From positions 1 through 11,555 of the forward strand of contig CAYJPA010000122.1 of assembly GCA_964371945.1 (NCBI GenBank): 11,555 nt of DNA. Reading direction: 5' to 3'. The position numbers were made by a program, and so were the translations under genes. This document shows, in pieces, positions 5,524 through 11,555 of this stretch; the stretch's first letter is position 1; every line of letters begins with the position of its first letter. The stretch is from CAYJPA01 sp964371945 (GTDB lineage Bacteria; Chloroflexota; Chloroflexia; Thermomicrobiales; UBA6265). The notes beneath the pieces were generated by a model. That model worked only from the letters and a program-made list of their open reading frames with translations. It was not told the DNA's origin and made no database searches.

Positions 5524-7815
5524 CTACGGCCAGGCCGCCGGTTGACCTTCGATTCGCAGATCAGGAAGCCAGCTGAGCCAACGTGGCAGGTACCAATTCC
5601 GATCTCCAAGCAGTTCCATCGCGGCTGGAACCAGAATCGAACGAACGATGGTCGCGTCGAGAAAAATCGCCACCGCAAGACCAAATCCCATTTCCTGGAG
5701 CTGGACGAGCCGGCCCGACGCAAATCCGGCAAAGACAACCACCATGATCAATGCGGCACCGGTGATGATCCGGGCCGTAGTGCGAAGACCCGTGGCGACG
5801 GCCTCCCGGTTGTCCCCGGTTAGATCGTAATGCTCTCGGATCCGGCTCAACAAGAAAACGTGATAGTCCATCGAGAGTCCGAAGAGGATGCAGAAGAGGA
5901 AGATCGGCAACCAGGCCTCGATCGCGTCCGTTTGCTGCAGCCCGAGCAGGCCGGCTCCATATCCCTTTTGGAAGACAAGAACTAGTAACCCGTACGCGGC
6001 GCTCACTGAAAGGAGATTCATAACGATCGCTTTGATTGGCACGACGATCGAGCGAAACACCACCGTCAGGAGGACGAAGCTCAACCCAAGCACGAAAGCG
6101 AAGACCCACGGCGTGACATCATCAACCGCGGCAAAATAATCCTTGGTCATAGCGGTGCCGCCGGTCACAAGCACGTCCGTGTTGTTCACGTCGTCAAAGG
6201 CAACCGGGATAAGATTGTCTCTCAACCTACCGACCGCGTCGTATGCTGCCGGGTTGAACGCATCCGTCGCAAGGTCGACTTCGATTAAGCCAAGATCGCC
6301 GTCATCGTTCCATTGCGCCGCCGGCATCGCGCCGAAGTCCGGATCGGCGGCGAGCGCGCTGCCGAGGCGTTCGATGCCGGCTTGCACCTCCGGGTCGTCC
6401 CGCTGCCCGTCAATCACGATCTCCACCGGATCGAGCCGTCCAGCAGTAAAGTCCGTGCCGAGAATTTCGAACGCGCGCTTGACGTCGCTTGGAGGCAACG
6501 TGCTTACGGTCGCGGTGCCGCGAGCGAGATCCAGTGCGGGGATCGCGAGGAGCACAAGGAGCAGAGTCGAGAGCGAAACGCTTATCACGGGTCGAGCCAT
6601 GACCAGGCGCGTCACTCGGTCCCAGAACCCCCCCTTATCACCTTGTGCTACGAGCTCGGACTGAGCAACGGCGGGTCTCTGACCGCGCCGGCGTCGTGGC
6701 CAGTCGATTCGATCGCCGAGCAGCGAGAGCATCGCTGGAATCAGCGTTAGGGTCGCGGCGATCGCGACGACAACCACCAGGATTGCGGCAATCCCGATGC
6801 TCTGGAAGACCGTCAGTGGCACGAAGAACATCCCGGACAGCGCTAGCACCACGGTCGTACCGGAGAAGAGCACCGCCTTGCTTGCGGTCGCGCCGGAGAG
6901 TTCGATCGCGTCGAACTTTGTTGCACCTCGCCGGCGCTCCTCGCGATAACGGGCAATCACGAAGAGCGAGTAGTCGATCCCGACAGCGAGCCCGATCATC
7001 GTGATGACGTTCGTGACAAACACGAAGAGATCGAGCGCTTGCCCAACGATCGCCGTCAATCCGAAAGCGACCAAAATCGAAACAGCGCCTAAAAGAAGCG
7101 GAAGACCGGCCGCGATCAAGGCGCCGAAGACAATGACCAGAACGATCATGGCGACCGGAATACCGATCGCTTCACCGGTTCGAAGGTCTTCTTCCGCCAT
7201 CGAGCCAAATGTGTGATCACTTGTCACCGCGCCGACGCTCAGAACCTCAAAACCCTCGGTCTTTAGGCTGTTGATGGTCGTGACATACTCTTCGGCGTGA
7301 TCGACCGCTTGGTCGAAATCGCCCACGAGTGTGACGGGAATGATCATGGCGTGGCGATCCGGCGATACGAGATCTTCCGCCGAAGCGCTATTCGACTCGA
7401 CAGCACCATAATAGTCCGAGGTCGTGTCGACAATTCCGTCCAATCCTGACAACGCGGCCAATGTGCGATCGACGACCACTCGAAAGGCGACGTCATCGAC
7501 GGTTGTCGTTTCCGATCTGATCACGACTGTTTCCGCGACGGGTTCATACGGACGGAGCCTGGTCGCGATCAGGTCATCCGCTCGAACCGATTCGGGCGCA
7601 TTGGTCATGGTGACTTCGGTTGTCAGGGATTCGGCCAATCCCTGGGCCAAGAACATTGCCAGAACCATCACGACGATCCAACTGACGATCACGATCCATG
7701 GGTGGTGCGCGCTGATTCGCGCAAGTCGAGCGGTGGACAACCGTGTTTCGGGCCTTGGCCCATGTGCGGAACGTCGTTGAGCTGTTCGTGGGGCAACGGA
7801 AGTGATGGATGCCAT
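5524..7815 (-). CDS. MMPL/RND-family membrane transporter
   Basis: This integral membrane protein of 763 residues is probably a proton-driven exporter of lipids or hydrophobic compounds. It shows the duplicated RND layout. A basic N-terminus and TM1 (about 39-58) are followed by an extracytoplasmic domain (about 60-215) and five closely spaced TM helices (about 217-366). A cytoplasmic Arg-rich linker (373-402) leads to TM7 (about 408-428), a second extracytoplasmic domain (about 430-568) and the last five helices (about 570-735). Both halves keep the MMPL proton-relay Asp-Tyr pair: 'GIDYSLFVIARYREE' (D281/Y282) and 'SMDYHVFLLSRIRE' (D650/Y651). Length and single-chain form fit the short actinobacterial/Chloroflexota MMPL group (YdfJ/ActII-3 type), which lacks the large extra domains of MmpL3. 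The ATG at 7815 has a modest site GGGAG nine bases upstream. It is the first gene of the minus-strand cluster and is divergent from a two-component system. The substrate is unknown. Confidence 0.9.
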   Translation of the reverse strand: MASITSVAPRTAQRRSAHGPRPETRLSTARLARISAHHPWIVIVSWIVVMVLAMFLAQGLAESLTTEVTMTNAPESVRADDLIATRLRPYEPVAETVVIRSETTTVDDVAFRVVVDRTLAALSGLDGIVDTTSDYYGAVESNSASAEDLVSPDRHAMIIPVTLVGDFDQAVDHAEEYVTTINSLKTEGFEVLSVGAVTSDHTFGSMAEEDLRTGEAIGIPVAMIVLVIVFGALIAAGLPLLLGAVSILVAFGLTAIVGQALDLFVFVTNVITMIGLAVGIDYSLFVIARYREERRRGATKFDAIELSGATASKAVLFSGTTVVLALSGMFFVPLTVFQSIGIAAILVVVVAIAATLTLIPAMLSLLGDRIDWPRRRRGQRPAVAQSELVAQGDKGGFWDRVTRLVMARPVISVSLSTLLLVLLAIPALDLARGTATVSTLPPSDVKRAFEILGTDFTAGRLDPVEIVIDGQRDDPEVQAGIERLGSALAADPDFGAMPAAQWNDDGDLGLIEVDLATDAFNPAAYDAVGRLRDNLIPVAFDDVNNTDVLVTGGTAMTKDYFAAVDDVTPWVFAFVLGLSFVLLTVVFRSIVVPIKAIVMNLLSVSAAYGLLVLVFQKGYGAGLLGLQQTDAIEAWLPIFLFCILFGLSMDYHVFLLSRIREHYDLTGDNREAVATGLRTTARIITGAALIMVVVFAGFASGRLVQLQEMGFGLAVAIFLDATIVRSILVPAAMELLGDRNWYLPRWLSWLPDLRIEGQPAAWP

Positions 7816-7858
7816 CGTGATTCACTCCCACTACGTTTTGATAATTGCTCGTGCAGAG

Positions 7859-7883
7859 AACGAACCCTGTACGGTACGGTTCC
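7859..7883 (-). promoter_or_regulatory. ECF-sigma-like promoter upstream of the MMPL gene
   Basis: On the minus strand GGAAC (7883-7879) and CGTT (7862-7859) are separated by 16 bases. This is the layout of many extracytoplasmic-function sigma factor promoters (GGAAC, 16-17 bases, CGTT or GTC). A start a few bases downstream would give a leader of about 35-40 nt before the ATG at 7815. The same bases form the arms of a GAACC...GGTTC inverted repeat, so a repressor operator is an alternative reading. No sigma factor gene is in the window. Confidence 0.3.
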
Positions 7884-7893
7884 CAGAGAGTTA

Positions 7894-7909
7894 TCGCCGT
7901 TTCGCCGTT
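7894..7909. repeat. Tandem 8-bp repeat TCGCCGTT x2
   Basis: TCGCCGTT occurs twice in direct succession, just upstream of the candidate MMPL promoter on the minus strand. OmpR-family regulators bind direct repeats, but usually with a period of 10-11 bp, so the 8-bp period is not a good match. It may be a binding site or chance. Confidence 0.2.
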
Positions 7910-8076
7910 ACGTCCGCACTGGGATTGCGACTGCGCCTGCTGCAAAACCGTGACAGTCTCAAAGGCGCTTCAAATAATGGGATGACACCATGGCCGAGGT
8001 CGGGGGAACCGTCGGAAGACCGCGATGATGGAAGCCGATTCTATTCACTGGAGATGCGTTCAATGGAGACAAAGAA

Positions 8077-8253
8077 ATGAAATCGAGCATCCGTGATGGC
8101 ACTAAGCAGCGGAATTGAGGTAGAGCGCTCATGCCTGCGACAGGTGTGCTGCACTTGATCGAAGCCGAGCTCGTTGCTCTTGTGGACGCTCTTGCCAATG
8201 GTTCGTCTCGGGGTCTCCTGCAGAAGGGGAACAATTCAGCGGCAATCGTCTGA
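8077..8253 (+). pseudogene. Possible broken small ORF
   Basis: An ATG at 8077 with GGAG eight bases upstream (8065-8068) starts MKSSIRDGTKQRN and stops at TGA 8116-8118. In the same frame a second ATG at 8131 opens 40 codons, MPATGVLHLIEAELVALVDA and on, to TGA at 8251-8253, with a weak GAGG ten bases upstream. The good ribosome site, the shared frame and the helical character of the second part would fit one small gene interrupted by a stop. They would also fit two tiny ORFs, or chance. I recognise no family. The opening residues vaguely recall CsbD-like stress proteins, but the rest does not follow. Confidence 0.15.
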
Positions 8254-8522
8254 GTAGCCTTCCGGAATCACAGATTCAATTGCTGGATGTTGATCCATCG
8301 ATCGGCGCCGGAAACCCTTCCGGTGTCATCTCGGTTGACTGGATCGAATGCCGCAGCTGAAACCGGTTGGTCGCCTCACAGGACTGCGAGGTCATCCTCA
8401 GTGACGAGCGCGCAAAAGCGATCCCATTGACACGCCGATGAAACGTCCACAGCAGGAACCGAATGCGGTTAAGACGTGCTACGTGGGAATCTCTGCATAA
8501 TTGGAGAATGGGGTTACCCACG

Positions 8523-9197
8523 ATGCGTATTCTGATCATCGAAGACGAATTGAGATTAGCAAGCATTCTCGAACAACTCCTCTCGCAGGAGCGATTCGAT
8601 GTTGATCAGGCTCACAATGGCGACTCCGGTCTGGAGCTTGCGCTAAACGGATCGTACGACGCACTGATCGTCGATCGAATGTTGCCTGGACTCGATGGCC
8701 TCAAGGTCGTTCAATCTCTCCGCGAGCATGGCGTGACAACACCAGTACTGATGCTTACGGCCCGGCGCGAACTTCCAGAGCGGGTTGAGGGTCTCAATGC
8801 CGGTGCAGACGACTACCTCGGCAAACCGTTCGCCTTCGAAGAGCTACTCGCCCGCTTGCGGGCTATCCTGAGGCGGAAAGACCGTCCAATCGTCGAAGAG
8901 ATCGTGAAGATCGGCGACCTCACGATCAACCTGTCCGCTCACACCATCACGCGAAACGAGCAGGAGATTAGCCTCTCGCCACGAGAGTACGCGCTGCTCG
9001 AGACTTTGGTGCGTCATCGTGGACAGGTACTCAGCAGGGACCAACTGCTGGAGCGTGTTTGGGGTTACGACACTGATACGCTGGGCAATGTCGTCGATTT
9101 GTACGTTCACTACCTCCGACGTAAGCTCGATCCCGCGAACCGCGATCGAGAGCCGTTCATTCGCACGGTGCGTGGCGCCGGCTATGCGGTTCGGTAG
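8523..9197 (+). CDS. OmpR-family response regulator
   Basis: This 224-residue cytosolic transcription factor should be phosphorylated by the sensor kinase encoded next to it and then bind DNA. The receiver domain (1-115) contains the acidic pair E7/D8, phospho-acceptor D51 in 'LIVDRMLPG', switch T79 in 'MLTAR' and K101 in 'LGKPF'. After a short linker comes a winged-helix DNA-binding domain (about 126-224), with 'LSPREYALLETL', 'VLSRDQLLERVWGYD', 'VDLYVHYLRRKLDP' and the closing 'RTVRGAGYAVR'. The start at 8523 is chosen because receiver domains begin 'MRILIIEDE'. In-frame ATGs at 8463 and 8508 would add residues unlike the family. The ribosome site is weak (GGGG at 8510-8513). The kinase follows 7 nt after the stop. 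Its divergent position suggests the MMPL operon as a target, which is inference. The exact subfamily (PrrA/MprA/CssR-like) cannot be fixed. Confidence 0.93.
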   Translation: MRILIIEDELRLASILEQLLSQERFDVDQAHNGDSGLELALNGSYDALIVDRMLPGLDGLKVVQSLREHGVTTPVLMLTARRELPERVEGLNAGADDYLGKPFAFEELLARLRAILRRKDRPIVEEIVKIGDLTINLSAHTITRNEQEISLSPREYALLETLVRHRGQVLSRDQLLERVWGYDTDTLGNVVDLYVHYLRRKLDPANRDREPFIRTVRGAGYAVR

Positions 9198-9204
9198 CCA
9201 CCAC

Positions 9205-10566
9205 ATGTTCGCATCCGTTGGTCGCCGTCTCGCGTTGCTCAACGCGCTATCCGTTCTGGTCGTGATAGCGCTTGTCGGCGGTGCGACCTATTTCATTCTT
9301 CGCACGACGCTTTCCCGAGAGGCAGATGATTCGCTCCGGGAGCGAGCGAGATCAGCTCGAATCACCTGGTCTGAATTGTTCAATCCAGATTTCCCGCGGG
9401 TCACAGCGACGGCCGCCATTCCAAGTTCGGAGGACGACGAATCGAACGATCAGGGCGACAAATCAGACGACAACGAATCGCACGATGATGACGAGGATTC
9501 GGACGACGACTTCGAAGTCATCGAGGCCGGTGACACGTTGCTGTATGCATTTGACCGCGAAGGGTCATTGATCGCGGATGCCCGTGGGATTTCGGTGGCT
9601 GGGCTGCCCTTGTTGGAATCGGTTCATGCAGCGCTTGATGGGAGATCGGTGATCCGCAACGTTCAGATTGATGCCCAGACCGTTCGCGTCTACACGGAAC
9701 CCGTATGGGCGGACGGCGAGATCGTCGGGGTCATTCAGGCCGCACAGGGGCAATCGATGCATGAGGCTGAGTTGCGTCTGGTCCAGATTGCCAGCCTGGC
9801 TGGAATCGCGCTCGGGGCGCTGATTTCGATCCCGTCAGGCATGTTCCTCGCACGGCGCGCGATGCGCCCGATCAGTGTGGCATTCGATCGCCAGCGCGCG
9901 TTTGTGGCCGACGCCTCGCATGAACTTCGCACGCCCCTGACCGTGATCAGAGCAAACGCGGAGCTGGTCAAGCGTTTGCCCGCGCCGCCCGCCAAAGTAC
10001 AAAGCGAAATGGACTACATCCTGTCCGAGGTCGACTGCATGGCAAGACTGGTCGACGATCTGCTGTTGCTCGCGCGGCTGGATGACAGCTCGCTGTTGCT
10101 CGAGCGAGAGGAGCACGAGCTCGACGAGATCCTGAAATCGGTTTTGGACCCGATGCAGGCCTTTGTGGCGGAGAAGAAGCTCACCTTAACGTTTCACCAA
10201 CTCGACCGTCCGGCTGTCGCCTGCATCGATCCGGTCCGCATTCGACAAGTGTTACGCATCCTGATCGACAATGCGGTCAAATACACGTCGTCCGGTGGCG
10301 CAATCCAGGTCAATCTCGAGCACCATCCCGGTAGAGTGACGGTCAAAGTCAGCGATACTGGGATCGGGATCGCTGCCGAAGATCAAGTAAACGTCTTCGA
10401 GCGTTTTTACCGGGCCGATGCCGATCGCTCGCGCGAATCGGGAGGATCCGGCCTCGGTTTGACGATCGCTCGAGCGTTGGTTGTCGCTCACGGCGGCTCG
10501 ATTGGAATCGACAGTCGAGTAGGTCACGGAACGACGATCTGGTTTTCAGTTCCCGCGTCTTGCTAG
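9205..10566 (+). CDS. Membrane sensor histidine kinase with acidic extracytoplasmic domain
   Basis: This 453-residue inner-membrane kinase is the partner of the preceding response regulator. TM1 spans about residues 9-32, the extracytoplasmic domain about 33-189 and TM2 about 190-216. Then, with hardly any HAMP, come HisKA with phospho-acceptor H239 in 'DASHELRTPL', and HATPase_c with N-box 'LIDNAVKYT' (N356), G1 'DTGIGI' (D384), F-box 'FERFYRAD' and G2 'GGSGLGL'. Residues 76-104 (nt 9430-9516) hold 18 Asp/Glu out of 29, including DDD runs and one His. A compact PAS/PDC-like fold probably follows (about 110-182, 'LLYAFDREGSLIADARG' then 'VRVYTEPVWADGEIVGVIQAAQ'). The acidic stretch could bind divalent metals or cationic molecules, as acidic patches of PhoQ do; that is inference. 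The ATG at 9205 lies 7 nt after the regulator stop. An ATG at 9184 would overlap it by 14 bases. Neither has a clear ribosome site, so expression is probably coupled. Confidence 0.92.
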   Translation: MFASVGRRLALLNALSVLVVIALVGGATYFILRTTLSREADDSLRERARSARITWSELFNPDFPRVTATAAIPSSEDDESNDQGDKSDDNESHDDDEDSDDDFEVIEAGDTLLYAFDREGSLIADARGISVAGLPLLESVHAALDGRSVIRNVQIDAQTVRVYTEPVWADGEIVGVIQAAQGQSMHEAELRLVQIASLAGIALGALISIPSGMFLARRAMRPISVAFDRQRAFVADASHELRTPLTVIRANAELVKRLPAPPAKVQSEMDYILSEVDCMARLVDDLLLLARLDDSSLLLEREEHELDEILKSVLDPMQAFVAEKKLTLTFHQLDRPAVACIDPVRIRQVLRILIDNAVKYTSSGGAIQVNLEHHPGRVTVKVSDTGIGIAAEDQVNVFERFYRADADRSRESGGSGLGLTIARALVVAHGGSIGIDSRVGHGTTIWFSVPASC

Positions 10567-10632
10567 CGAACAAAGCCGTTGGGTCGATGCACCGGCGGCT
10601 CCCTTACTAACATCGGATTGAAACGTAGTGAA

Positions 10633-11555
10633 TCAGGCAGGCTGTTCCACCTGATAGGTCTCGGGCACGACGATCTCGACCATGATCCGGTGAAACCCCT
10701 CGAATTGCTCGTAGGCGACCGAATGCCCCGCATGCTCGAAGGTGAAGATCTGCTTGCTTGGCGCTTCGACCAGGGCGAACCATTCATGCGCAAGATCGCG
10801 GCGCCCGGCCAGCTCTCCTTCCCCTTCGAAGAGATAGATCGGAACTTCGAGCTCCGTCACGTCCTCCCGGAAGTCGATCCCCTGCAATTGCGGATACATC
10901 GTCCAGAACATGTCGAATAGACCGCGCATGACATTGAGCTTCTCGACGAAGGTGTACTCGCTGCCGCCTTCACCTGAGATTCCGAGACCGCTCCACATGT
11001 CCTCGTACGCGGCCGGCGGATCGTAGTCCGGCTCGATCTTCTCGTATTGAGTCAGGATGTAGCCGTATGCGAACGCATCAGCGTATGGTGGTTGACCGAT
11101 TTCCTCGAGTTTGTTTGCCAGCGCTTTGTCGTCGTTCTCGCCGGCATAAGCCACCAGATCCCGGTAGATCCGCAGGTCGGTTTCGCGTTGGCTGACCATT
11201 TGACCGCTGGCGATGTAGGCATGGAAGAGGTCGGGCCGCTTTTGAACCGCGAGCACCCCGAGCGTGGTGCCCCACGATTCACCGGCAATGTAGATCTTGG
11301 CCTCATCGAAACGCGCGCGCAGGTAATTGGTAAGCTCGATCGTGTCCGAAATCGCTTGTCCCAGCGTCCAGGTTCCGGCCGGGTCGAGCGCCGGATAGGA
11401 CTTGCCTGCTCCTCGTTGATCCCAGTCGACGAACACGAAGTCATGGGCGAGCGCATCGAAGTAGGTGCGGGCGATCGCTAGATCGCTTTGACCCGGTCCC
11501 CCGGCGAGCCAGAGCAACACCGGGCTGTCAGGACTGGCGGCGCAAATCTCAATCC
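10633..11555 (-). CDS. Alpha/beta hydrolase, proline iminopeptidase type (N-terminus beyond right edge)
   Basis: The frame stays open to the right edge. The GTG at 11520 falls inside the conserved core, and the codons before it (IEICAASPDSP) continue the family pattern '...P.SPVLLWLAGGPG', so the real start lies outside. The oxyanion region reads 'LAGGPG', where the family usually has HGGPG. 'VDWDQRGAGKS' is the classic strand beta-4 signature. The nucleophile serine is in 'GESWG' (codon 11277-11275), and the catalytic His is in 'EHAGHS' near the C-terminus. The usual acid Asp of 'G..D' is Glu in 'FEGEGELAG'. I recall related proteins with 'ELxxRRDLA' here, so Glu may be normal for this branch. 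Substrate may be N-terminal proline peptides or other small esters or amides; a signal or membrane anchor cannot be checked. It converges on the kinase gene with 66 nt between the stops. Confidence 0.85.
   Translation of the reverse strand, partial: IEICAASPDSPVLLWLAGGPGQSDLAIARTYFDALAHDFVFVDWDQRGAGKSYPALDPAGTWTLGQAISDTIELTNYLRARFDEAKIYIAGESWGTTLGVLAVQKRPDLFHAYIASGQMVSQRETDLRIYRDLVAYAGENDDKALANKLEEIGQPPYADAFAYGYILTQYEKIEPDYDPPAAYEDMWSGLGISGEGGSEYTFVEKLNVMRGLFDMFWTMYPQLQGIDFREDVTELEVPIYLFEGEGELAGRRDLAHEWFALVEAPSKQIFTFEHAGHSVAYEQFEGFHRIMVEIVVPETYQVEQPA

Larger units (their letters stand above)
7816..8522. other. 707-nt divergent intergenic region
   Basis: It separates the MMPL gene (minus) from the response regulator (plus). 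Open frames on both strands read like noise, with no recognisable motif. Items worth noting are an ECF-like promoter for the MMPL gene (7859-7883) overlapping an imperfect palindrome (GAACC 7862-7866, GGTTC 7878-7882), a tandem 8-bp repeat (7894-7909), a possible broken small ORF (8077-8253) and an isolated CATAAT (8496-8501) that could be the -10 element of the regulator gene but lacks a matching -35. For two divergent promoters about 700 nt is long, leaving room for a lost gene, a small RNA or extra operators. Confidence 0.4.

Noticed and set aside
8133..8358. Plus-strand frame reading 'GNRLSSLPES', like a leucine-rich repeat
   Set aside because: A single repeat-like phrase in a frame with no start or ribosome site; probably coincidence.
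8427..8432. Perfect TTGACA upstream of the response regulator as a -35 element
   Set aside because: No acceptable -10 hexamer lies 16-18 bases downstream; the only good one (CATAAT, 8496-8501) is far too distant.
9019..9204. Longer N-terminus for the histidine kinase reaching back inside the regulator gene
   Set aside because: The extra 62 residues are an out-of-frame reading of the regulator's DNA-binding domain; kinases of this type begin shortly before TM1.
10567..10632. Terminator between the convergent kinase and hydrolase genes
   Set aside because: Only a four-base GCCG/CGGC match with a long loop and no T-run; not better than chance.

Overview
The window looks like a GC-rich bacterial chromosome. 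It may belong to the Chloroflexota (Thermomicrobia-like) or the Actinomycetota. The grounds are a beta-phosphoglucomutase / GH65 phosphorylase pair resembling mycobacterial Rv3400/Rv3401, a single-chain MMPL exporter, and GGAGG-type ribosome binding sites. I recalled these similarities from memory and did not search for them, so the phylum is tentative.

Layout: Positions 1-625 are a mobile-element margin. They hold the N-terminus of an IS transposase running off the left edge (minus strand), then about 500 bases without a recognisable gene that carry a tandem 12-bp repeat and a small palindrome. The margin ends in the exact 3' half of a tRNA-Lys(UUU) gene (579-625) that has no 5' half. This is the expected look of the distal attachment site of a tRNA-integrating element, so the mobile DNA should lie to the left and the resident chromosome should begin near 626.

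Positions 831-7815 hold five minus-strand genes read from right to left: an MMPL/RND-type membrane transporter, a small ABM-fold protein, a beta-phosphoglucomutase, a GH65 disaccharide phosphorylase and a glyceraldehyde-3-phosphate dehydrogenase. The first four are closely packed (gaps of 23 and 46 nt, then a 4-nt ATGA overlap) and are probably one transcript. GAPDH follows after 134 nt and may have its own promoter. The sugar genes form a short route: the phosphorylase releases beta-glucose 1-phosphate, the mutase makes glucose 6-phosphate, and GAPDH acts further down glycolysis. Why a lipid or drug exporter and an ABM protein head this cluster is unclear.

Positions 7816-8522 are a 707-nt divergent intergenic region. 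It contains an ECF-type promoter candidate for the MMPL gene, a tandem repeat and traces of a possible broken small ORF. On the plus strand follow an OmpR-family response regulator (8523-9197) and its sensor kinase (9205-10566). The kinase's extracytoplasmic domain contains a very acidic stretch (18 D/E among 29 residues). The divergent layout suggests this pair may control the MMPL operon. A convergent, right-truncated alpha/beta hydrolase of the proline iminopeptidase type (10633-11555) closes the window.

No CRISPR array, rRNA or defence system was recognised. The most notable points are the tRNA-Lys attachment-site remnant, the acidic sensor kinase divergent from the exporter, and the joining of an exporter to a disaccharide phosphorolysis pathway.
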